A DNA stretch of 64,000 nucleotides from Malania oleifera. Its lineage: Eukaryota > Streptophyta > Magnoliopsida > Santalales > Ximeniaceae. Shown one piece after another: positions 36,300-47,832 of this stretch (position 1 is its first letter; every line of letters begins with the position of its first letter). The position numbers were made by a program, and so were the translations under genes. Under the pieces are notes generated by a model, which saw only the letters and a list, made by a program, of their open reading frames with translations, was not told the origin of the DNA and did not search any database. The stretch spans positions 102,858,991-102,922,990 of the forward strand of contig NC_080423.1 of assembly GCF_029873635.1 (NCBI RefSeq), read 5' to 3'.

Positions 36300-36736
36300 C
36301 GTTACATGGCATGTTAAATATGGTCAAAACAATTGCACCCGATGTCGACTTGGTCGATCCTGGTCGAACCTTGGTCGAATATGTTTCGCGATTTGAACAT
36401 ATGCAACCTTTCTAAAAAGACATAATTCTGTCTATATAAAGACAGAATTAACTCCACGAAAAATACAGAAAATTCATCATTCTCTCCTTCTCTTTCTTAT
36501 ATAAAGCTTCTACAAATTATATCTTTTTCAAATCTGAATTATATTATTTGCAGAAATAGAATTCTAAAAAACTTGTTCAGATTATTCTAAGGGTGTTTGT
36601 GATTAGTTTTCATTTGTGTAAAATGCAAACTGATATCAAATTATATTTTAGACTTCATTGTATCTTAGAAACGTATTTGCTGACTCAATACACACCAATC
36701 TGGTGAGGGCAAATAACGTTTTAAGGAAAACGATAT
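36300..36736 (+). other. Putative LTR or promoter fragment
   Basis: Four TTGGTCGA/CTGGTCGA-like motifs at about 36347..36382 precede a TATA box (TATATAAA, 36433..36440), which sits in an 11-bp perfect inverted repeat (36423..36433 and 36440..36450). This motif-array-then-TATA layout is the one seen in LTRs elsewhere in the window. No matching partner LTR, PBS or coding region is attached, so the call is tentative. Confidence 0.4.
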
Positions 36737-38765
36737 TGTGACGTGTTTTGAAGCATTTTCAAATCTGCAATATTTTCCTATTTTAATAATAACAAATTAC
36801 TCCAATATCTGAAAATAATGGGCACCTCTATACAGCAGGAAACATAAATCACATATCCACATATGCATATATATATCAGAATTCAGTATTTTCAACCATA
36901 ACTACATAATACCTTTCTCTCTCCAGTGTCAACTACCCCAAAAATACAAAACCCTACACCAAACTTATCATATATCTAGGGTGACCAAGTGATCTCTATC
37001 CGCGAGTCTGATCTGCTCGCCTAGTTGGCTCACCTGAAAAAGGTTAAAGTATGGGGTGAGTCGACGCTCAATAAGTGGAAATATGCTATTACTAATGTGT
37101 GGCGACCGAGTCATAAAAATTATAACATTAAAATATATAAAACTGCATGATCTAGAAAAATCTGCAAAACACATGTATAGTAGCTTAAAACATTTGCATC
37201 ATTTGAACTTTTATCATTCATACTGCTATATCATACTATATACAACAAAAGCGGTAAAATTGTATACATATAAATAACTGTGCTATTTCTATGGGACTCT
37301 GTATGTCATGATTTAACCCCTCATGACAGGGTTGTGCGGCCCATAGGTGGGACTTAACCTGGTCGGCCCTCCAGGTAAGTCACTATACTCTACACTACTC
37401 CAACCCGACCAAACTGCATACACTCCTAAGCTCGGGACTAGCTGCTACCTTATCAAACCGGCCCCCTCCACCCAACGAACTGGGGAGCAGCATACTCCCC
37501 GAGCATGGTTGACAGTACTCACACACTATCTAAGATATGTGGTTGCACTCTATCTGTATCTAGAAACGGTACTGTGCTCTGTATTCTATATCTGTACTAT
37601 ATCTGTCTGTAATCTTTCCACAGGGATCTGATACTATATATATACGTACTATACTCTTTATACTGTTTTCATTATATTTTCAAAATAACCATAACACTAT
37701 ATTGTTGTACTCTAAATACTGTCATATCTGTAGCATCTTGATGCTATAACTGTGTAATCTGTCTGTACTTTCTTTCTATATAATCTGTCTGTACTTCCTT
37801 TCTGTATAATCTAAGTGTTATGACATTTAAGAAAACATAACTTTCTATATACACTGTATATACTGTTCTGAATAAATATTTGTATACTGATATATATAAC
37901 TATTTGTATAATCATATGAAATAAACTGTATATGTGTACAAATTATGTCTGTATAAAAGTTGCAATTATCTAACTATATCTATATAACTTGAAATACTGA
38001 AAAACTACATAAACTCCATATCATTATCATATACTCAGGCCACACATGCTTTAAAAATTCATATCCTGTATAATATCTGGTATACATGGATACGTATATA
38101 AAATTTCTAATAACGTAAGTAAATCTCCTAGCATAGCATATTTCCCTTACCTTATCTTTGAAAAGTCCCTACTGTACTTTAACCCTATACTCACAGGGTT
38201 CTCCACTCAACACCCTGAAAACCACATCTCCCAGAACAAAACATCAGTATTTCTTCATGTATTGTATTTTTTATAACTGAGGGAAAGACAAATATCAAAT
38301 AAAATGTCTTACCCTGAGATTGGGACGAAATCCAAACCGACTCCACCAATGATCAGCTCTAGCATACTTGCTGAGAACTTTGCCAGAAGCGTCGTGGTGG
38401 CTTCAGATCGTCGATCCGGCATAAAACGGGCCCAGAATCGAAGAGAGAAGGAGGGAGGGGCGTAGAGAGAGAAAGAAGAAAGGATTTGGGCCAAATAATG
38501 CTGAAAAATCCAAGTTTTCACTATTTATAGGGTCGAATTCGTTGACGAGACATGTCACCTCGTCGATGAGTCCTTTAATAATTTTGTCGACGAACTTCAC
38601 CCCTCGTCAATGAATTTCAGACTGTCCAAAAACCCTTCTCAGTATCTTCTCGTCGACGAGGCGTGGCTTCGTTGACGAGGTCCCCTTACACGCTTGTCGA
38701 TGAATTCCCTGTGTTCATCGATGAGGCCCTATGTAAGAATTCCGAGTTATTATCTCCAAAGTGCA
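36737..38765 (-). repeat. LTR F1 (Gypsy family F), truncated
   Basis: The sequence matches solo LTR F3 (61920..63878) over most of its length, for instance around AGAACAAAACATCAGTATTT and the GTCATGA/TCATGAC hairpin (37305..37327). In element sense a TCGTCGACGA-type array (about 38535..38740) precedes the TATA box at 38522..38529. The left edge near 36737 (TGTGACG) is approximate. The U3 side ends near 38765, where LTR fragment G2 begins, so the LTR is incomplete. Confidence 0.75.
38524..38740 (-). promoter_or_regulatory. TCGTCGACGA-core array upstream of the F1 TATA box
   Basis: About ten variants of a TCGTCGACGA core (for example CGTTGACGAG, CGTCGATGAG, TCGTCGACGAGG) occur every 20-35 bp. 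In element sense they directly precede CTATAAATAG (38521..38530). Confidence 0.72.
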
Positions 38766-39893
38766 ATGTATGAGGAGGTCATTATATTGACGCTTATATT
38801 GGGAGGTAAACATTGACAGTGGTATGAGGAGGTTGTTTACCTATTTACCATGAACAGAGTGTTGTTTTGTATGCTGTGTGGTTTGATTAGTCCTGTGTGG
38901 ACATTTATGCTGTGATTTGATTAGTCCTGTGTGGACCAGTCCTATGTGGACATTTATGCTATGATTTGATTAGTCCTATGTGGACATTTATGCTGTGATT
39001 TGGTTAGTCCTGGGTGGACTAGTCCTGTGTGGACAATTACATGATATATGTGGATATAAACCCGGTGTGGGTAAAAATTGGAAACTGTATGATTATTTTA
39101 TGTGGATTGATTGTGATATGGGTATAAGTGTGACTCTAATTAATTAAGTATTTAGGGTAAAGTAAATTATTCCACCCGAGGGCTTGCTGAGAAAGGCAAG
39201 TACTCTGGTAATTAATTGTGGGTACCAGAGTAGAGGGAAGTCACTTGTATGGGTGGGTGATCTTCCCTATTCTCGGTGACTTTATCTGAATACATCATCC
39301 AAGGGCTTACTGAGAAAGGTGAGTGCCCTAGTGTTAGCACTAGAGCAGAGGGAAATTACTTGTATGAGCAGGTAGATTTCTCTATTCTTGGGAATTACCA
39401 ATCAAATATTGATGATTGTGGAATGTGGTTGGTTGGAAAAGATGTTGACTTTGTGTGATTATGGGCATGATATTTTGGATTACTTGTGGATCGTGGATGC
39501 ATTTTGGATAGATATTTTAATTGTATAATAAACACTTCAGTCACACACTGTTATAAACTATTTCTTCCTTACTGAGAGGTGTCTCACCCCATCATATGTT
39601 AAATCTTTTCAGGTTTTCGGGTGATCAAGCTTAGATAGCTCCAAGGCAGGGTAGTTTTGTGAGTGAGACTTAAACGGTTATGTTTTAGTTTTTATGCTTT
39701 ATTAAATTTTTTGTCAGGTTTTGTATTATAGAGAACGTGGATGTGTGAAATGAGTTTGATGACGTATAATTATAGAATTCTGGTATATTATATTCGAGGT
39801 TGCTTTATTATTATCCATTGCGTTAATGGTATCAGAGACGCGTGTCGGTCTCTTAACACTCCGGGCCTCACGTGGCGGGTCTGGGGCATTACA
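38766..39893 (+). repeat. LTR fragment G2, 3' half
   Basis: This is similar to the J LTR from about 53240 onward, in the same order: GACAGTGGTATGAGGAGG, an AGTCCTGTGTGGAC array (38895..39040), two hairpin modules (39172..39286 and 39300..39399), the TGAGAGGTGTCTCA hairpin (about 39571..39584) and a terminal GGGGCATTACA. The U3 half and TATA box are missing. Confidence 0.8.
39177..39286 (+). other. Two-hairpin LTR module, G2 copy 1
   Basis: Stem 1 pairs TACTCTGGTA (39201..39210) with TACCAGAGTA (39223..39232), ten perfect base pairs. Stem 2 pairs AGGGAAG plus TCAC (39234..39244) with GTGA plus CTTCCCT (39257..39268), with one bulged T. Other copies change both sides of these stems together. 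Confidence 0.75.
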
Positions 39894-40392
39894 GTCATCG
39901 ATCCCTAGGTCAAACTCAGAAACCCCTATACTTTAGCCTCTCTGACTGTGGTAGTATAGTATCTGTCAAAGAATATATCTCTGAATTGGGCCCAGGTCAT
40001 TAACACTGAGATGGGTCTTTGTTCCTCTAGCATTTTTGTGGTCGTCCACCATCTTTGGCCTCTCCTGCCAACTTATATGTGACGTAAAGGACCCTCTGCT
40101 TGTCGGTGCAGTGGAGCACCGTCAGTATCTTTTCTATCTCCTGCATCAAATTCTTTGCAACTGCAGGATTATTTGTTCCCTAAAATGTTGGAGAGCTCAT
40201 CTTCGTGAATTTTTCTATCGTGCACCCCTGCGTAGTAGATGGACCTCCCTGCTCCCCGGAGCTCTGTGCAATCTGATCCATAACCTGCTGAGCTACACTA
40301 CGTAATATAACGTCTGAGCCCCCGCCTCCCATGCTAGACGGCCCTACTCCATCATCTCCACTAGCATGGGCACTACTACCTCCTGGGTCCAT
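39894..40392 (-). pseudogene. Gypsy F2 gag, N-terminal fragment
   Basis: The gag starts [20 protein letters not shown], similar in layout to the Gypsy C gag. It continues with [16 protein letters not shown] and [15 protein letters not shown], where a stop falls. Further text (KILTVLHC, DKQRVLYVTYKLAGEAK) is readable beyond the stop down to 39894, where LTR fragment G2 cuts it off. The primer-binding site of the same element lies right of it. No protease or pol is left. Confidence 0.82.
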
Positions 40393-42340
40393 CTTGCAAT
40401 AATACCAAATCATTCTGAGAATCAAAATCTTACAATGCTACTCTAACAAAAATACCCCATACCTCCTATCACTAATTTAGGGTCTAGCCCTACCATATGG
40501 AAATAGAAATCGATGATAGTTTACTATGGTTTTCCTGAAATCATCACCCCAAGAAAATCACACAAACCACCCCGAAATTCCTGCTTCCCGACTCCAGAAC
40601 AGAACCCTAAATTCTCATCCTAATTTCCTAACATTATCTCACTGATATTCTATCCTATCCCAATTCCTATCCTTCCTCAAAATTCATTCCTATGTTTTAG
40701 TATTGTTTTTCGCTGCACTCTAGAGTCTGCAGAATCTAGTTACCTAGGCTCTGATACCAAATTGTAACGACCTAAAAATCTATACCAATTTTTTTTTCAT
40801 TTAATTAAACTTTACTATATACTGAAGCATAATTTACTCTGATACCCCTGGATTATCTACTATAACATCTCAGGCTCCAAATGAGCACTGAGGAAATCCT
40901 GTTCATTTTGCATAGCTACGCAGTAGAAAACATAAAACCGTACATCCATATTTATAATACCATAATTCCATAAATCCCTAAACTATACAAACACAAAAAC
41001 ACATCTCCTAGTAACATCCACCAAAGACACTGGAAAACTACCCAAAAACACATCTCCCTGAAAACACTTACCCCACAACCAGGGCAGTACAACAACCCCT
41101 CTAACGGCGAGCCTAATCTGCTCGTCTAGGTTGATCACCTGAAAAATGGTAAATCACTGGAGTGAGACAACGCTCAGTAAGAGGCAATATGCTATTACTA
41201 GTGTGCAGTGACTCAGTTTCATAAATACTACACTAATAATTTCTGATACTGTAAAAGCTGGTAAAACAATATACAGTACAACTTGCATTTATAATTTAAA
41301 ATACAACTGCAATATATGAGTTCTCTAGTTTTCATACTTCTAGTATCATAATATATCTATTGATAATCTGTAAATTTGTATACATATACATAATTGCGAT
41401 ATTTACCCTAGAAAACTGTACGTCATGATTTAACCCCTCATGACAGGGCCCATAGGTAGGACTTAACTCTGGTTGGCCTACCAAGATAAGTCAACGGTAT
41501 CTCTACCAATCCTCAGTCCAGTCATCTACAATCCCTCCAAGGCATGGAACTGATATCTACCTCATCAAACCGGCCACCTCAACCCAGACTTCTGAGGAGC
41601 CTACAATCCCTCCAAGCACAGTTGACGAAAAACTTCCACACTCTATCTAAGATGTGTGGTTGCACTCTGATCTGTAATAGCAACGGTACCGTGCTCTGCT
41701 GATATCTGAACTGATTCATCAGGATCTAATACTGTATAATACTATTTTTTATATATACATCTTACTATTTCATCATGATTCCAAAATAACCATAACACCG
41801 AAAACTATTTTGAAAATACTGTAATATCTTAACTGTAATAGTTATAATAACTGATCTGTAATTTTTTAAATGTATAAACTGTATATCATAGTGTTATGGC
41901 TTTAACATTTTGGAAATCATAATAATCTGTACATGCTATAACATATATGTCTGCAAAATATATCTGTCTGTATAATAACTGTCGGTAAAATATATTTGTC
42001 TGTTTATACATTGTAAATCATAATTTTGTATAATCTGATAAAACATACTTCCGCATAAATACTATAAATCATAGTAATCTAAAAATTATAGGATTTATGT
42101 ACTAATCTAATAAGGTCTCATGCCACACAATTAAATAAATAAATATTCCCTATTCTAAAAACTATACCTTCTAATATACAAATAGTTTGCATACTGGATA
42201 ATAACCTCGAAAACATATAATTTACTGATAAACATTTCTCAATTCCTAGCATAACATATTTCTCTTACCTATTTGACTAGGAGGCTTGCCTCCAACTCAA
42301 TCGACATGCCCTCGGCGTACCAACCTCTGAATCTTGTAAT

Positions 42341-42344
<4 letters not shown>

Positions 42345-42387
<43 letters not shown>
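42345..42387. repeat. (TA)n microsatellite in LTR F2
   Basis: About 43 bp of pure TA. Confidence 0.95.
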
Positions 42388-42390
<3 letters not shown>

Positions 42391-42877
42391 AATTCCCCAG
42401 AAAATAATCATACTCACGTTTCCTGAATCTGCCTATTCATGATTTCCTAAACTATAATTTAGTTGGGTTCCTGGAAAAATATCTACTGGGGTCCTCAATC
42501 CATGCCTACAGGGTCCGAAAACACCCTAACCCTAAAATCTCAACACCCTAATTTTTACTTCATAAAACACAAGTATATTCTCATACAACACAAAATCTAG
42601 CCTCAGTTAAACCTAGTAATACTGCAAATACCAAAATAATCTACTTACCCTGATTTTGAGATGGTGCCCAAGTTACCCAAACCGACAATCTACTAAGGCA
42701 AACTTGTAGAGAATCTTTCCGGGATCATCATGGAAGCTTCTAATCGTCGAAATGAGGAGAAATGGAGCGAAAATAGTAGAGAAAATGGGAGGGAACTGAA
42801 CTAGAGAGAGAAAGAAAACAAGAAAATGAATTTCTCTCACTGAAATTCTAATTTGAGCTATATATAAAGTGCTATCC

Positions 42878-43080
42878 ACATGACCTCATCGATGAGCCAT
42901 GACACGTCGTCGACGAGTCCAAGAAAGAGGTTCTTCGACAAAGACATAACCCTCATCGACGAATCTTAGGCCTTGAAATCAGCCCTCTCGGTAAGTTCTC
43001 ATCGACAAAACACGTGTCCCCGTCGACGTGCCCAGGAAGACTGCTCGTTGACGAATGCTCTGCGCCCGTCGATGAGACCC
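42878..43080 (-). promoter_or_regulatory. TCGTCGACGA-core array in LTR F2
   Basis: At least eight degenerate copies (CATCGATGAG, CGTCGTCGACGAG, CATCGACGAA, CGTCGACGTG and others), upstream of the TATA box at 42859..42866 in element sense. Confidence 0.72.
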
Positions 43081-43184
43081 TGCTGAGTCCTCCTTTGAAA
43101 TTTCCTTTTCTCTACTTCCTTTTTTTATTTAATTGCAATAATTCTTCAGATCTCTACAATAAGTGTGAGATAAAAATATTGCTC

Positions 43185-44990
43185 TTTAGCATGTGAATTT
43201 CTACTTTCTTAACATGTGGACTTCTAACTTTATTGCCAAATCAATATATGTCAATTGTACTTTTGATTTAAGATGAAAATTTTAAGATGCTATGCATGTT
43301 AAGGGCAAATTTACTCTTAATACTTAATTTGAAATTTGCATGACTTTAGCATGAATCTCCTTAATTTTATTATTCTTTCAATTTTTAATAATTTTTTAGA
43401 ATGAAGTCTATGGAAGTCATGGAGACAAAATATATTGGAGAAAGGGTCAATGAATTGGTGATTCATCACAATTGTGTCCAAATCTTCACACTATTATGTT
43501 TTAGTATAGGTAGGATTTAAACCTCAACTAGTAGTGTGGGACAATGTTGTTCCTTGACTTGCAAATTTCCACTTTCTCACCATGTGATGACCCAAACTTT
43601 TGCACTAAATTGGTTGGTGTGGGATGCCTTTTGTTTTAAATGAGATTTTGCATGTTTTGCATGTTCAAGCAATATTTACTTATAATTTATTTTAAATGAA
43701 TGTCACTTTAATGTGAAACGCTTACCCTTTTATTTCTTTTGTTGTTTGGATAAATTTTAAGATGAAATGATAGATCAGAGGAGAGACAATGAAAAATGGA
43801 TTCTAGAAGTGAAAAAACCAAAAAAAGAAAACAATTGAAGAGTAAAAAAAGAAGAAAAGAAAATAAAAATGGTTGTATGGGGAGGGATGAAGTTTTTATG
43901 TAAGTTGTATGGATAAAAGATGTTGAGGAAAGGAGAATCGGTGAATTGATGCTTTGTAGAGCTTCTACATCCATTACAATCACCTTCAAATTGTCACCAA
44001 GCCCTTCTTTATGTTGCTTTTAAATCCATTACAACTACCTCCAGTAGCCACACAGTGATCATTTGTTCTAGTAGTTTAAGTTAAATTACTAAGTGTAATA
44101 TGCTCTAACTTTGTGTTAAATTGATCGTATAGTATTGATCAAACATGTGAATTATTCCTTAACATGCGATGAAAAATGAGAGTGACAACAAAGTCTTGAA
44201 GTGAAAAAAGTATAGTATTGATCGTAGGTGTAGATTATTCCTTAACATGTGAATTTCTCCTTTCTTGCCATATGAGGGTCTAACTTTGTGCTAAATTGAT
44301 ATATGTGGCTGTCTTGTATTTGAAATGAGATTAGAATATTTTATTTACATATGATATTTTACTATAAATAAATAAGAATTTAAAAAAAAAAATAGGATTC
44401 TAACAAGAACTGCATGGCCCATTTTTTTCTTTGACTTCTTTGTTTGAATTTTAAAGATGAAATGATATACTAGAAGAGATAGAGTGAGAAAGAAAGTATG
44501 CAAGTGAAAAAACAATACTAGAATAGAAAGGAAAAAGAATAAAACGAGGTTGAGGAAGGGATGAGATTTATATAGATCTAGAAATAAAAGATAATGAGAA
44601 GGGGAGTGGGAGAACCCTAAGGGTTTTACATCCATCTCAATTGTCTCTAAATCTTGTCCAGTAAGGGTTTGTATGACTTTTACACCCATCTGGATTGTCA
44701 CTAAATCTTGTCAGGTGAAGACTCCAACCCTAAGCATAGGTGTAGGAAAACTATATTTTTTATTGGCCATGAATTCCACTAATTTCTTATCATGTGACAG
44801 CCTAACTTTACTATTAAATTGATAAAATGCAGGTTGCTTTTTGGTCTAAAGTAAGATTTTGACATGTTCTGCATGTTTCAATTCATATTTACTTTTGATA
44901 CTTTGTTTCAAAAAATTGAGACTTTAACATGAATAATTTTACCCTTTTATTTCTTTGTCTATTTGAATAAAGTTTCATGATGAAAAATAA
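43185..44990. repeat. Degenerate long tandem repeats, about four units
   Basis: Four blocks start near 43188, 43555, 44235 and 44765. They share, in order, a segment like ACATGTGAATTTCTACTTTC, a TCTAACTTT..TAAATTGATA segment, a GAGATTTTGCATGTT-like segment, and then (in three units) CCCTTTTATTTCTTT with a following TTTGGAT or TTTGAAT. Units are roughly 400-650 bp and much diverged. There is no coding potential, and I do not recognise a family. Confidence 0.6.
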
Positions 44991-45099
44991 TAGTGATTAT
45001 AACTAAACCTAAATATAAAAATTGGAAAGCTTAAAAAATCAAAAATAAAAAACATAAAAAAACATTCCTAGCAGGTAATAACTAAATTATAAAAATTGT

Positions 45100-45331
45100 T
45101 GTATTTGATTTTGTTAAAAAATGGTGTATGCGAATAATTATGTTATATTTTTTTCAAGTCGAAGGCAATATATAGATATAATTACATCTTACAGAGCAGG
45201 AAACAATCCTATTATAAGGGAAACTAAATATTCTTATATTTAATACACAAGATTGGTCAACTAATCGGATTCCTAGGATTAATTACAAAATAAATCTAAT
45301 AATTACACCACAAATTTAGCTCATGCTAACA
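45100..45331 (-). repeat. 3' LTR of Copia L (partial)
   Basis: On the minus strand the sequence begins TGTTAGCATGAGC at 45331, right after a purine tract CAACTTGAGGGGGAG (45346..45332), the usual Copia polypurine tract. Its end toward 45100 is not clear, and no partner LTR is found. Confidence 0.65.
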
Positions 45332-45835
45332 CTCCCCCTCAAGTTGGAGCATAGATATCTATCATACACAACTTGTCAATCATACCATGGAACACCTTTC
45401 CTGAAACTACTTTCGTGAGCATATCAGCTAACTGACTTTCGAACTAGAAAAATGGAAATTGTATAATTTTTTTATCGACGTTCTCCTTGATGAAATGATG
45501 ATAAACTTCAACATGTTTGGTGTGGTCATGTTATACAAAATTCTATGCAATCTCAATGCCTGCCTTATTATCATAATGAAGATTCATAGGTTTTGCATAT
45601 TCATTCCCCAAATCTTTTAGGACACTCCTAATCCACAACAATTTGCATATACCATGAGCCATATCTAGGAATCCAGCTTTTGCATTTGACCTTGCCATGA
45701 CCTTCTGCTTCTTGCTTCTCCAAGTGACAAGATTACCTTCCACAAAAGTAAAATAACCAAATGTGGACCTTCTGGTTGTTTGATTACTTGCCCAATCAGA
45801 ATCCGTGTATACTTTAATGTTGTAATATGTGACTC
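45332..45835 (-). pseudogene. Copia L RNase H fragment
   Basis: The minus strand reads NLVTWRSKKQKVMARSNAKA, then KLLWIRSVLKDLG and MNLHYDNKAGIEIA, typical for the Copia RNase H, followed by the C-terminal stretch toward 45345. The text before it needs frame changes near 45740 (IKVYTDSDWASNQ-like). Upstream RT is missing, and the fragment stops near 45890 where Copia H begins. Confidence 0.82.
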
Positions 45836-45889
45836 ATATATTAAGTGGACACATGTACAAAGAAAACGTGGTTTGAAAAATACAAATGT

Positions 45890-46404
45890 TGGTTTATAGA
45901 AGAAACTGTCAATGGTTTGCATAGTTACATCAACGATGTTAGGCTCAGGAAGAAACTATCAATGGTTTGGCAGAGATCATCGATGATTACATCGACGGGA
46001 TGATCTCAGGAAGAAACAATCGATGTTTTGTCTGAAACCATCGACAGTTTCAGTTGCGGTAAGAAACAGTCGATGGTTTGTCTAAAACCGTCGATGGTTT
46101 GATCGGCACTGTTTTTGAATTTGAATTGCGAAGTTGAATAGGTTTGGATTTTGAGGGGAAAACTTTTGGGAAGTTGAAAAGGGTTAGCATATATACAATT
46201 GTTGTAACCCTTGTTTGACATGATAGTGAATATTACAGTTGTTTGCTCCTCTAGACGTAGGCATTGCCGAACCACGTTAATCCTTTGTGCCATTGATTTA
46301 TTGCTTTCATATAATCTATGTGATTGTATTTTTGTATTATTCATCGTTGGTTGCCACATTGTAAGATCAATTTTGCGTGCTGCGTATTGATTTGCACAAC
46401 AAAT
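45890..46404 (+). repeat. 5' LTR (3' portion) and promoter of Copia H
   Basis: An array of CATCGATGG-like motifs at 45905..46110 precedes a TATA-like CATATATACA at 46188..46197. The LTR probably ends at GCACAACA just before 46405, because TTGTATTAGAGCAATTGG (46406..46423) fits an initiator-Met PBS. The left edge is uncertain. Confidence 0.6.
45905..46110 (+). promoter_or_regulatory. CATCGATGGTTT-type motif array upstream of TATA in Copia H
   Basis: About eight imperfect units such as CGATGGTTTG, CATCGATGATT, CATCGACAG and CGTCGATGGTTTG, spaced 20-35 bp, often preceded by GGAAGAAAC. Confidence 0.65.
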
Positions 46405-46429
46405 TTGTATTAGAGCAATTGGTTACAAT

Positions 46430-47262
46430 GGCTCGGATTTCTTCTGCAAAGTTCGATGTTGTCAAGCTCGATAGAACGGAAAATTTCAGACTATGGCAAA
46501 GGAGGGTTAAGGATCTGTTAGTGCAGTAGGGTTTGGTGAAGGCATTATACGGTAGTCAACTGGAAGGCATAGACGAAACAAGTTGGAAGGAATTGGAAGC
46601 GAAGGCTGTGGCAACTATCAGGCTTTGTCTGGCTGATGGCATGTTGTATCACGTCATGGATGAGGAATCTCCAGCGACAGTTTGGCAAAAACTAACAAGT
46701 TGGAATATGCCCAAGTCGTTAACAAACAATTTGTATCTTAAGAAAAAATTGTATTAGCTTAAGATGGCATAGGGTTCAAATTTGAACCAACACATCAACG
46801 TATTCAATCAAATCATCAATGATTTTATGTGGGTTGATGTAAAGTTCGAGGAAGAAGACAAGGCATTGATGCTACTAAATTCCCTACCTACATCTCGTAC
46901 CTATGAAATTTTGGTTACAAATATAATGTAGGGAAAAGAAACCCTGAATTTGGAGGAGATCACAAGCGCTCTATTAGGTTTTCATCAGAGGAAGAAAGCC
47001 AACAATGAGATTTCACAAGGTGAAGGACTTATGGTGAAGGATAACCAGAAACATAAGAGAAGCAAGTTCCGAAGCGGATTGAGTAATAATAAATCTCGGT
47101 CCCAGTCCAGGAAGAAAAAGGACATACGGTGTTTTAAGTGCGGGAAAAAGGGGGCACATAAAACTAGATTGTCCAAAAAAGAAGAAGGGGAATGTAGAAA
47201 ATTAAGAAGATTCATCAAAATCTGCGAATGTAGTGGAAAAAGGAGATTCAAAGAGTGGTGAT
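46430..47262 (+). pseudogene. Copia H gag
   Basis: The start is MARISSAKFDVVKLDRTENF at 46430, followed by RLWQRRVKDLLVQ and a stop. The frame reopens with GLVKALYG, ELEAKAVATIRLCLAD and VWQKL, breaks again, and resumes with LMLLNSLPTSRTYE. The last part (46950..47262) is basic and has CFKCGKKGAHK, a knuckle with CX2C but without the final His/Cys in place. It is a Copia gag with several stops. Confidence 0.84.
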
Positions 47263-47672
47263 GGTGATATGCTTTATGTTTCATCAGGTTTAGATCATCT
47301 CACAGATTCTTGGATCCTTGATTCCGCGTGCTCTTATCACCTGACACCAAATAAAGATTGATTCAGCACCTACAGGTCAGTAATTCTGGTTCTATTCTGA
47401 AGGGAAATGATGTTTCACTCAAAATTGTTGGAAAAGGGAATATCAGAATTAAAATGTTTAACGGTGTTGTTAGAATATTATGTGATGTTAGGCATGTAAC
47501 AGGTTTAGTTACAAGTCTGAAAGTGGGGTAATGGAAGTGTGTAAAGGTGTTTTAATAGTGATGAAGGGACAAAAATTAGAATGAAATATCTACACACTAC
47601 TGAGTACCACAGTTGTGGGTGGAGCTGCAGTTGTAGAGTTTGAGTCAGTTAATATTGTCTTATGGCATATAA
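47263..47672 (+). pseudogene. Copia H protease and start of pre-integrase
   Basis: Right after gag the text DSWILDSACSYHLTPNKD is the Copia protease site (D-S-A). It is followed by broken text with several stops and ends in LWHI at 47657..47668. There Cassandra 1 is inserted, and the reading continues at 48417 as MQLGHIGERGM. Confidence 0.78.
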
Positions 47673-47762
47673 TGTGATACCCCATGGATGAAAAGACTTA
47701 AAAGGATTAGATGTTACTACCCATATCAACAAGGTGTACATTTCTTTTCGAGAGTCTTCCTA

Positions 47763-47832
47763 TAAGAACTTCATAGTTAAGCGTGCTTGGCTTTGAGCAA
47801 TCTTGGGATGGGTGACCACCTAAGAAGTTTTC
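47763..47832 (+). ncRNA. 5S-rRNA-like segment in Cassandra 1, left LTR
   Basis: It contains AGTTAAGCGTGCTTGG (box A region of the 5S internal promoter) and GGATGGGTGACC (box C region) at near-native spacing, preceded by AAGAACTTCA. The 5' third of 5S rRNA is not recognisable, so it is not a normal 5S gene. Pol III transcription of such segments is known for Cassandra. Confidence 0.85.

Larger units (their letters stand above)
40763..43158 (-). repeat. 5' LTR F2 (Gypsy family F) with PBS
   Basis: The LTR is 2396 bp with plus-strand ends TGTAACGACC and CTCTACA. At its inner edge the minus strand reads TGGTATCAGAGCC (40759..40747), an initiator-Met primer-binding site leading to the gag at 40392. 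It holds the GTCATGA/TCATGAC hairpin (41422..41444), a (TA)n tract at 42345..42387 and a TCGTCGACGA array at about 42878..43080 before the TATA box at 42859..42866 in element sense. It is more diverged from F1 and F3 than they are from each other. Confidence 0.85.

Noticed and set aside
44345..44701. Hydrophobic 118-codon open frame as a small membrane protein
   Set aside because: It lies within the degenerate tandem repeats, is not preserved in the other units and is composed of T-rich low-complexity codons.
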